A model generated the notes under the pieces. The model saw only the letters and a list, made by a program, of their open reading frames with translations, was not told where the DNA came from and searched no databases. Position numbers and translations under genes: made by a program. Below are positions 6,582 through 12,782 of a stretch of 14,130 nucleotides of DNA, in pieces. Source of the stretch: Betaproteobacteria bacterium (GTDB lineage Bacteria > Pseudomonadota > Gammaproteobacteria > Burkholderiales > Burkholderiaceae_C); the NCBI GenBank assembly GCA_009918225.1, contig RGEP01000026.1, positions 1 through 14,130 on the forward strand. The letters run 5' to 3'. Position 1 is the stretch's first letter. Every line of letters starts with the position of its first letter.

Positions 6582-9428
6582 TTAGAGCGTGCGGGCCACT
6601 TCCTTGATCTCGAAGCACTCGATCACGTCGCCCTCTTGAATGTCGGTGACGTTCTTGAGCTTGATACCGCACTCGAAGCCTTCCTTGACTTCCTTGACAT
6701 CGTCCTTGATCCGCCGAACCGATTCGATCTCGCCGGTGTAAATGACAATGTTTTCGCGCAAAAGGCGGAAGCGTGCATTGCGGCGTACCAGACCCGACGT
6801 GACCATAGAGCCGGCCACCGTGCCAATCTTGGAAGCCACAAACACGGTACGGATCTCGGCGGTGCCCAGCATTTCTTCGCGCTGCTCGGGCGCCAACATG
6901 CCACCCAGGGCTGCCTTCACCTCGTCCACCGCGTCGTAAATGATGTTGTAGTACCGCAGATCCACGCCGTTGCCTTCGGCGAGCTTGCGCGCACCTGCAT
7001 CGGCACGGGTGTTGAATCCGATGATGATGGCCTTGGATGCGATGGCCAAGTTGACGTCGCTTTCGCTGATGCCGCCCACAGCGGCGTGCACGATCTGGAC
7101 CCGCACTTCTTCAGTGCTGAGCTTGAGCAGCGATGCCGCCAGTGCTTCCTGAGAGCCTTGCACATCGGCCTTGATGATGAGCGACAGCGTCTGCACATCA
7201 CCCTGGCCCATGTTGTCAAACATGTTCTCAAGCTTGGCCGCCTGCTGCTTGGCCAACTTCACATCACGGTACTTGCCTTGACGGAAGGTGGCAATCTCAC
7301 GGGCGCGCCGTTCATCGGCCAGCACCATGAACTCATCACCGGCACGCGGCACTTCGGTCAAGCCCTGAATCTCCACGGGGATCGAAGGACCGGCTTCGGC
7401 CGAAGGCTTCCCGGCTTCGTCGAGCATCGCCCGCACGCGCCCGTAGCTCGAGCCAGCCAGCACCACATCGCCCCGCTTGAGCGTACCGCTTTGGACCAGT
7501 ACCGTGGCCACGGGGCCTCGACCCTTGTCGAGCTTGGCTTCAATCACCAGGCCCTTGGCCAGTGCATCCTGCGGTGCGGTCAGCTCCAGCACTTCAGCTT
7601 GCAGCAGAACCTGCTCCAGCAACTCGTCGATGCCCTGCCCGGTCTTGGACGACACACCAACAAAGGGAGAGTCGCCACCGAAGTCTTCTGGCACCACCTC
7701 TTCACCCACCAGCTCGCTCTTGACGCGCTCGATGTTGGCTTCAGGCTTGTCCACCTTGGTCATGGCCACCACGATCGGCACACCAGCCGCCTTGGCGTGG
7801 CTGATCGCTTCCTTGGTCTGCGGCATCACGCCGTCATCGGCCGCGCACACCAAGATGACGATGTCCGTGGCTTGGGCGCCGCGGGCACGCATGGCGGTGA
7901 ACGCCTCGTGACCGGGGGTGTCCAGGAAGGTGATCATGCCGCGCGGCGTGTTCACATGGTAAGCACCGATGTGCTGCGTGATGCCGCCGGCTTCGCCCGA
8001 CGCCACGCGGGTGCGACGGATGTAATCCAGCAGCGAGGTCTTGCCGTGGTCCACGTGGCCCATGACCGTCACCACCGGCGCACGCGGCAGCGCCACGGCT
8101 TCGGTAGCGGCCTGTTCTTCTTCCAGGAAAGCCTCGGGGTCATCCAGCTTGGCCGCCAAGGCCTTGTGGCCCATTTCCTCCACCACGATCATGGCGGTCT
8201 CTTGGTCCAATTGCTGGTTGATGGTGACCATCTGCCCCAGCTTCATCATCTGCTTGATGACTTCAGCTGCCTTGACGCTCATCTTGTGAGCCAGATCGGC
8301 AACGCTGATGGTTTCCGGCACGTGCACTTCCTGCACCACGGCTTCTGTGGGCATCGCAGCCGAGGTGACTTGGTCGCGGTCGCCACCACGGCCGCGGCCC
8401 TTGGGCGCGCGCCAGCCCGCACGAGAACCGGCGGTGGTGTCCCCGCGGGTCTTGAGCGCGCGCTTCTTGGCTGCGTCGTCGGCCCAGCTCGAAGACAGCT
8501 TCTCGCTCTTGATCGATTTTTTCTCGCCAGGCTTGGCCGCCGTCGTGGCCGCTGCGCCCGGGGCACCGGGCTTGGCCGCGGCCTTGTGAATGGTGCCCTT
8601 GATGGCGGTCTCGGCTGCCTTGGGCTCCTCAGGCTTCTTGGCCACCATCACCTTTTTGGGCGCGCTCATCATCGCCCGGATGGCGGCTGCTTCAGCCTCG
8701 GCTGCCTTGCGACGCTTTTCCAGGTCAACCATGCGCTGGCGCTCAGCGGCATCGGCATCCACGGCCTTGACCACCCGCGCGGTTGGCTTGGCGGGAGCTT
8801 CCGGTGCAGAAGCGGGCGTCGCCACTGCTTCGGCGGAAGCCACGGGCTCAGCCGGCTCACTTCGGGCATCAGGCTCCTGGGCCGGCGCCTGCGCTGCGGC
8901 TGCCGCAGCAGCCAGGGCTGCGGCCTCGCGCTCTGCCGCCTCTTGGCGGGCCCGGGCCTCGTCGGCCTCGCGCTGTTCTTTTTCCTCGCGCTGCCGGCGC
9001 TTTTCTGCCAGTTCCTCTTCTTGCCGACGCAGCAGCTCGGCTTGGCGGCTGGCCTCTTCTTCGCGGCGGCGCAATTCCTCATCGTCCACCGTCGGCGTGC
9101 TGGGCGCTTCGACCAGGCCGGCGCCTTCTTCACGTTTGACGAACACGCGCTTCTTGCGCACCTCGACCTGAATGGTGCGGGCACGGCCAGAAGCGTCCGC
9201 CTGTTTGATTTCGCTGGTGCTCTTGCGCGTCAGCGTGATCTTCTTGCGTTCGGCACCGGCGGTGCCGTGCGCAGAGCGCAGGAAGGTCAACAGCCGCTCC
9301 TTGTCGCCCTCGGTGAGAACGTCCTCAGCGGATTGCTTGACGACCCCAGCCGACTGCAATTGTTCAAGCAGCGTTGTCGCCGGGCGATTGAGCTCAGCGG
9401 CAAACTGGGCGACGGTGGTCACAGCCAT
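6582..9428 (-). CDS. infB: Translation initiation factor IF-2
   Basis: IF-2 is the GTPase that places fMet-tRNA on the 30S subunit and promotes subunit joining. The 948-residue protein is long but normal for betaproteobacteria. The order is: IF2_N domain (about 1-52, MAVTTVAQFAAELNRP), a basic IF2-associated region with KKITLTRKSTSEIKQ (about 60-100), a long Ala/Glu/Arg-rich linker with heptad-like charged runs (about 115-345), a second IF2_N-type domain (about 365-420, VPETISVADLAHKM), then the G domain. In it are G1 GHVDHGKT (about 455), GGITQHIGA (switch I), DTPGHEAF (about 502), TKVDKPEAN (about 555) and SSKTGQGI (about 590). Domains II-IV follow, and the fMet-tRNA-binding C-terminus ends FECGIKLKNVTDIQEGDVIE. 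The ATG at 9428 has AAGGA 8 bases upstream. It follows nusA by 68 bp. Confidence 0.98.
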   Translation of the reverse strand: MAVTTVAQFAAELNRPATTLLEQLQSAGVVKQSAEDVLTEGDKERLLTFLRSAHGTAGAERKKITLTRKSTSEIKQADASGRARTIQVEVRKKRVFVKREEGAGLVEAPSTPTVDDEELRRREEEASRQAELLRRQEEELAEKRRQREEKEQREADEARARQEAAEREAAALAAAAAAAQAPAQEPDARSEPAEPVASAEAVATPASAPEAPAKPTARVVKAVDADAAERQRMVDLEKRRKAAEAEAAAIRAMMSAPKKVMVAKKPEEPKAAETAIKGTIHKAAAKPGAPGAAATTAAKPGEKKSIKSEKLSSSWADDAAKKRALKTRGDTTAGSRAGWRAPKGRGRGGDRDQVTSAAMPTEAVVQEVHVPETISVADLAHKMSVKAAEVIKQMMKLGQMVTINQQLDQETAMIVVEEMGHKALAAKLDDPEAFLEEEQAATEAVALPRAPVVTVMGHVDHGKTSLLDYIRRTRVASGEAGGITQHIGAYHVNTPRGMITFLDTPGHEAFTAMRARGAQATDIVILVCAADDGVMPQTKEAISHAKAAGVPIVVAMTKVDKPEANIERVKSELVGEEVVPEDFGGDSPFVGVSSKTGQGIDELLEQVLLQAEVLELTAPQDALAKGLVIEAKLDKGRGPVATVLVQSGTLKRGDVVLAGSSYGRVRAMLDEAGKPSAEAGPSIPVEIQGLTEVPRAGDEFMVLADERRAREIATFRQGKYRDVKLAKQQAAKLENMFDNMGQGDVQTLSLIIKADVQGSQEALAASLLKLSTEEVRVQIVHAAVGGISESDVNLAIASKAIIIGFNTRADAGARKLAEGNGVDLRYYNIIYDAVDEVKAALGGMLAPEQREEMLGTAEIRTVFVASKIGTVAGSMVTSGLVRRNARFRLLRENIVIYTGEIESVRRIKDDVKEVKEGFECGIKLKNVTDIQEGDVIECFEIKEVARTL

Positions 9429-9496
9429 TGTGGAATTCCTTGGATGCGTTTCGGCGTTACAGCGCGTTCAGGCCTGTTGCGGCGGTTGGCGAAGGC

Positions 9497-10975
9497 TCAA
9501 GCGGTGAACCAATGCTCACGTGCCTTCATGATCAACGCCTTGGCCTGCTCCTCGGGCATATCGGTCAGTTCGATCAATTCATCCACAGCCAGATCGGCCA
9601 GGTCATCTCGGTTATGGATGCCGCCGTCGGCCAAGCGGGCGATCAATTCGGGCGTCAGGCCCTCAAGATCACCCAGGCCCTGGGCCACATCCTCGACGTT
9701 TTCCTCGCGTGCAATCTCCATGGTCAGCAGCGCATCCTTGGCCCGGTTGCGCAGCTCCATGACCGTGTCTTCGTCGAAGCCCTCGATGTCCATCATCTCC
9801 TGCATGGGCACATAGGCGACCTCTTCCAAGCTGGTGAAGCCTTCAGCGATCAGGATATCGGCCACTTCTTCGTCCACGTCGAGCTTGTCGACAAACAGCG
9901 ACCGGATCGAATGGGACTCCTGCGCCTGCTTGGCCTCAGATTCCTCGGCGGTCATGATGTTGATGCGCCAGCCGGTCAGCTCAGAGGCCAGACGCACGTT
10001 CTGCCCGCCACGCCCGATCGCGATGGCCAGGTTTTCGTCGTCAACGACCACATCCATGGCGTGACGCTCTTCATCGACCACGATGGACTGCACGTTGGCC
10101 GGTGCCAAGGCACCGATCACAAACTGCGCCGGGTCTTCCGACCACAGCACGATGTCCACACGTTCGCCGGCCAACTCATTGGTCACAGCGGTTACACGCG
10201 AGCCCCGCACCCCGACGCAGGTGCCGATCGGATCCACGCGCTTGTCGTGAGACACCACCGCGATCTTGGCGCGCGAACCGGCGTCTCGCGCACAGCTCTT
10301 GATTTCCAGCAAGCCCTGCTCGATCTCGGGTACTTCTTGAGCAAACAGCTCGATCATGAAGCCCGGCGCGCTGCGCGACAGCATGATTTGAGGCCCACGC
10401 ATCGTGGTGTCGATGCCGGTAATGAAAGCACGAACGCGATCGCCGCTGCGCAGGTTTTCCTTCGGAATCATCTCATTGCGCTTGAGGCGGCCTTCTACTC
10501 GACCGCTTTCGACAATGATGTCTCCCTTGTCCAAGCGCTTGACCGTGCCGACCATGATCTTCTCGCCACGCGCCAAGAAGTCATTGAGGAGTTGTTCGCG
10601 CTCGGCATCCCGGATCTTCTGCAGGATGACCTGTTTGGCCGCTTGCGCACCAATGCGGCCGATCGTCAGCGACTCAATGGGCTCTTCGATGAAGTCGCCT
10701 TCCTCGATCTCACCCACCCGGTCGATGGCATCGGTCAGCAGTTCTTCGGCATCTGGGTTTTGCAGGCCAGCCGAGTCAGGCACCACCAGCCAACGGCGGA
10801 AGGTTTCATACTCGCCATTGTCACGGTCGACCGACACCCGTATGTCCACCTCGCCGCCATGCAGGCGTTTGGTGGCCGAAGCCAGTGCGGCCTCAACGGC
10901 GCCGAAAACGACTTCACGATCCACGCTCTTTTCGCGTGAAATCGCATCGACCAGCATGAGCATTTCGCGGTTCAT
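9497..10975 (-). CDS. nusA: Transcription termination/antitermination factor NusA
   Basis: NusA binds RNA polymerase and nascent RNA, promotes pausing and hairpin-dependent termination, and takes part in rRNA and phage antitermination. The 492-residue protein matches the proteobacterial form. The N-terminal RNAP-binding domain is at about 1-125. The S1 domain at about 138-200 opens GTVKRLDKGDIIVESGRVEG. KH1 holds GVRG (255-258) in the block DPIGTCVGVRGSRV, and KH2 holds GRGG (321-324) in AIAIGRGGQNVRLASELTGW. Two C-terminal acidic repeats follow from about 365. The start ATG (10975) overlaps the rimP stop as ATGA, with GGAG about 10 bases upstream, so translation is probably coupled to rimP. 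Its position downstream of a leader terminator fits feedback control, which is inference here. Confidence 0.98.
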   Translation of the reverse strand: MNREMLMLVDAISREKSVDREVVFGAVEAALASATKRLHGGEVDIRVSVDRDNGEYETFRRWLVVPDSAGLQNPDAEELLTDAIDRVGEIEEGDFIEEPIESLTIGRIGAQAAKQVILQKIRDAEREQLLNDFLARGEKIMVGTVKRLDKGDIIVESGRVEGRLKRNEMIPKENLRSGDRVRAFITGIDTTMRGPQIMLSRSAPGFMIELFAQEVPEIEQGLLEIKSCARDAGSRAKIAVVSHDKRVDPIGTCVGVRGSRVTAVTNELAGERVDIVLWSEDPAQFVIGALAPANVQSIVVDEERHAMDVVVDDENLAIAIGRGGQNVRLASELTGWRINIMTAEESEAKQAQESHSIRSLFVDKLDVDEEVADILIAEGFTSLEEVAYVPMQEMMDIEGFDEDTVMELRNRAKDALLTMEIAREENVEDVAQGLGDLEGLTPELIARLADGGIHNRDDLADLAVDELIELTDMPEEQAKALIMKAREHWFTA

Positions 10976-11658
10976 GTTTCTTGCTCTCCATTGCGGGCGG
11001 CTTGGGCGCGCCCCTTGAAATCCACCACTGGCACCAAGCGGGCCTCGCGCACCTCATCCAAGGCGAAATCCAGGGCCTGTTCAGTCTTGCCTTCTTTGAC
11101 GATCAAACGGGGCTGCGGCTGCGATTGGCTGAGCAAACCGCGAAACTTGCGCCTGCCTTGAAAGGGCAGCTTGAAAGTCACATCGACTTCGAGCCCACAA
11201 AACCGGTCCCAATCCTGCGGCTTGCGCAAGGGCCGGTCCAGCCCCGGGGAGGAAACCTCCAAGCGCTCGTAATCCACACCTTCCACCTCGAAGACCAGCT
11301 GGAGCTGGCGTGTGACGGTCTCGCAGTCATCCACCGTCACAAAGGCAGACTCGACCGGGTACGGGTGGCCCGCAATCCGGTCAATCGAGATGCGCAACAG
11401 GCCTCGCGGCAGCCGCTCCACATCCACCAGGTCGTATCCCAGGCCTTGCACGCTGGCCTCCAAAGCACCCATCCAGTGGCCCGAGGCCGCCGCACGCTCG
11501 AAAGCCTGTTCAACCGATGCACCCGCGCCCCTTGATTGCTTGGCGGGCGCTGCTGACGGCGCCCGACCCATGCCGCGGCCGGCACCGGCCCCTTGGGCGG
11601 TGCTGCCGGATTTGCCGCCTGCAGGACGGCGGGCACGTGGCGATGTGGTCGAATTCAT
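10972..11658 (-). CDS. rimP: Ribosome maturation factor RimP with N-terminal extension
   Basis: RimP is needed for 30S maturation. From the ATG at 11658 the product is 228 residues. The conserved part begins near residue 63 (MGALEASVQGLGYDLVDVE) and includes TVDDCETVTRQLQLVFEVE, the family signature VSSPGLDRPL (135-144) and a C-terminal SH3-like domain ending ARLVPVVDFKGR. The first 62 residues are Arg/Gly/Ala/Ser-rich with no family match I recognise. Other possible starts are ATG at 11571 and 11472 (just before the core). None has a clear Shine-Dalgarno; at 11658 the upstream bases are the T-tract of a terminator. The open frame continues upstream through the leader to 11787, which I take as non-coding. 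Gene identity is certain; the start is not. Confidence 0.92.
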   Translation of the reverse strand: MNSTTSPRARRPAGGKSGSTAQGAGAGRGMGRAPSAAPAKQSRGAGASVEQAFERAAASGHWMGALEASVQGLGYDLVDVERLPRGLLRISIDRIAGHPYPVESAFVTVDDCETVTRQLQLVFEVEGVDYERLEVSSPGLDRPLRKPQDWDRFCGLEVDVTFKLPFQGRRKFRGLLSQSQPQPRLIVKEGKTEQALDFALDEVREARLVPVVDFKGRAQAARNGEQET

Positions 11659-11845
11659 GCCGAACAAAAAACAAAAAAGGGGCTGGAAGTTTCCGCCCCT
11701 CGTTGGCGCGCCGGTCGCGATGCGGACCCTGCACACCCAAGCCCCTGAGCGCACCAATGGGCAACCCTTGTTACCCTTGGGGCCCAAGTGCCCACGGCAC
11801 CCAGCCTATATCGTCAACCGATGGCGCGCAGCGCTGATCAGTTAA
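11659..11845 (-). promoter_or_regulatory. rimP operon leader, candidate attenuator
   Basis: The expected transcript start (about 11845) lies some 187 bases before the rimP ATG. The leader holds three abutting small hairpins: 11788-11800 (GTGCC/GGCAC, 3-base loop), 11776-11788 (CTTGG/CCAAG, 3-base loop) and 11759-11776 (7 bp with one G-U pair on the minus strand, 4-base loop). It ends in an intrinsic terminator at 11664-11700. The 5' arm of that terminator (AGGGGC on the minus strand) also occurs upstream at 11741-11746, where it could pair with the same 3' arm and block the terminator. There is no tRNA here, unlike the metY arrangement of E. coli, and no ATG-started leader peptide. Elements are visible; a switching role is inferred. 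Confidence 0.55.
11664..11700 (-). terminator. Intrinsic terminator immediately before rimP
   Basis: Read on the minus strand, AGGGGC (11700-11695) pairs with GCCCCT (11683-11678). Inside, GGA and TCC (three more pairs) close a 4-base loop beyond a small bulge. The stem runs directly into six Ts, a G, and six more Ts (11678-11666). This is the strongest intrinsic-terminator signal in the window. It ends only a few bases before the ATG at 11658, so termination here would switch off the whole operon. Confidence 0.85.
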
Positions 11846-11851
11846 CCGCGG

Positions 11852-11880
11852 AGTATAGCGGATTTCCCTGACATACGCAA
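11852..11880 (-). promoter_or_regulatory. Sigma-70 type promoter for rimP-nusA-infB operon
   Basis: On the minus strand the -35-like TTGCGT (11880-11875) and -10 TATACT (11857-11852, one mismatch to TATAAT) are separated by 17 bases. The predicted start is near 11845. The -10 match is strong and the -35 is weak (3 of 6). It overlaps the fabI promoter on the other strand. Confidence 0.65.
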
Positions 11881-11895
11881 GGTGCGTGCCACAAT
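11868..11895 (+). promoter_or_regulatory. Sigma-70 type promoter for fabI
   Basis: CTGACA (11868-11873) and CACAAT (11890-11895) are separated by 16 bases, giving a predicted start near 11902 and a short leader of about 36 bases. A ribosome site GGAG at 11925-11928 lies 9 bases before the fabI ATG. The -35 box lies inside the spacer of the divergent rimP promoter. Confidence 0.55.
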
Positions 11896-11937
11896 CGGCG
11901 CCCAAACGCTCAACCCCGACATTCGGAGCCACCAAAC

Positions 11938-12723
11938 ATGGGATTTCTCGCCGGAAAACGCCTGCTCATCACCGGAGTCTTGTCCAACCGGTCCATTGCC
12001 TACGGGATCGCCAGGGCCTGCCACCGCGAAGGCGCAGAACTGGCCTTCAGCTATGTCGGCGAGCGCTTCAAGGAGCGCATCACCGAGTTTGCAAACGAGT
12101 TCGGCTCCTCGCTGATCTTTGATTGCGATGTGGGGGATGACACCCAGATCCAATCCCTGTTCGAGGGCTTGCGGGCGGCATGGCCCGACGGCTTCGACGG
12201 CTTCGTCCATTCCATCGGATTTGCACCACGCGAAGCCATCGCTGGCGATTTTCTGGAAGGCCTGTCGCGCGAAGCCTTCAAGGTAGCCCACGACATTTCG
12301 GCCTACAGTTTCCCGGCCATGGCCAAAGCGGCAGCGGGCCAGCTGCGCCCGCACAGCGCCCTGCTCACCCTGACCTACTTGGGCAGTGAAAAGGTGGTGC
12401 CCGCGTACAACACCATGGGCTTGGCCAAAGCTTCCCTGGAGGCCAGCGTGCGGTACACCGCTGCCAGCCTGGGCCCCAAAGGGATCCGGGTCAACGGCAT
12501 CTCAGCCGGCCCCATCAAGACCTTGGCCGCCTCGGGCATCAAGGGCTTCGGCAAGATCCTCAGCGTGGTGGAAGAAACCGCACCGCTGCGCCGCAACGTG
12601 ACCATCGACGATGTCGGAAACGTGGCTGCGTTCCTGATGTCCGACCTCGCCGCAGGCGTCACCGCCGAAATCACCTACGTGGACGGCGGCTTCAGCCGCA
12701 TGGCGGGCATGCCCGCCGAATAA
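11938..12723 (+). CDS. fabI: Enoyl-[acyl-carrier-protein] reductase (NADH), FabI type
   Basis: FabI reduces trans-2-enoyl-ACP to acyl-ACP, the last step of each cycle of type II fatty-acid synthesis, in the cytoplasm. The 261 residues match the family. The protein is an atypical SDR: it opens GFLAGKRLLITGVLSNRSIAYG with the FabI-style nucleotide loop, has FVHSIGFAP (89-97, Gly94 being the position equivalent to the triclosan-contact glycine), and the catalytic set Tyr147, Tyr157 and Lys164 in YNTMGLAK. SAGPIKTLAASGI (189-201) is the substrate-loop region and ITYVDGGFS (245-253) the usual C-terminal motif. The ATG at 11938 has GGAG 9 bases upstream. It is transcribed divergently from the rimP operon and convergently with the decarboxylase gene, so it is probably monocistronic. 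No unusual residues were seen in the catalytic set. Confidence 0.97.
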   Translation: MGFLAGKRLLITGVLSNRSIAYGIARACHREGAELAFSYVGERFKERITEFANEFGSSLIFDCDVGDDTQIQSLFEGLRAAWPDGFDGFVHSIGFAPREAIAGDFLEGLSREAFKVAHDISAYSFPAMAKAAAGQLRPHSALLTLTYLGSEKVVPAYNTMGLAKASLEASVRYTAASLGPKGIRVNGISAGPIKTLAASGIKGFGKILSVVEETAPLRRNVTIDDVGNVAAFLMSDLAAGVTAEITYVDGGFSRMAGMPAE

Positions 12724-12735
12724 GGCGCTTGCCGC

Positions 12736-12767
12736 CCGCGGCCTCCGCGGCGGGCCTGTACCAGGCC
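12736..12767. terminator. Two GC-rich hairpins between convergent fabI and decarboxylase gene
   Basis: The 51-bp gap holds two perfect short stems: CCGCGG/CCGCGG (12736-12741, 12745-12750) and GGCCTG/CAGGCC (12753-12758, 12762-12767), each with a 3-base loop. Neither is followed by a T-run on either strand. They may end transcription from both sides with help from Rho, or protect the 3' ends of the transcripts. The position between converging genes supports a 3'-end role. Confidence 0.4.
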
Positions 12768-12782
12768 TCAGGCCTCAGGCCT
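12762..12782. repeat. Three tandem copies of CAGGCCT
   Basis: The heptamer CAGGCCT is repeated exactly three times (12762-12768, 12769-12775, 12776-12782). The array covers the last codons and the TGA stop (12775-12777) of the decarboxylase gene. Being a 7-mer, gain or loss of a copy within the coding part would shift the frame at the extreme C-terminus only. Confidence 0.7.

Noticed and set aside
8390..9130. Low-complexity Ala/Glu/Arg stretch in infB that might suggest a repeat insertion or assembly error
   Set aside because: A long charged linker between the two IF2_N domains is normal in betaproteobacterial IF-2 and the reading frame is intact.
6636..9815. A 1059-codon open frame on the plus strand opposite infB and the end of nusA
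   Set aside because: It is antisense to two certain genes. Its product is His/Gly/Leu-rich without any recognisable domain, as expected when strong GC third-position bias removes stops from the opposite frame.
9428..10939. A 503-codon open frame on the plus strand opposite nusA
   Set aside because: Mirror frame of nusA with no domain; the nusA frame carries clear S1 and KH motifs.
11659..11787. In-frame upstream extension of rimP, from a TTG at 11787
   Set aside because: It runs through the intrinsic terminator, has no ribosome site and no homology; it is better explained as non-coding leader.
11701..11845. Possible initiator tRNA before rimP, as in the E. coli metY operon
   Set aside because: No cloverleaf, T-loop GTTCRA block or CAT anticodon arm could be found in the minus-strand leader.
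11842..12354. Open frame on the minus strand overlapping the 5' half of fabI and the promoter region
   Set aside because: It would run across both divergent promoters and mirrors fabI; no family resemblance.
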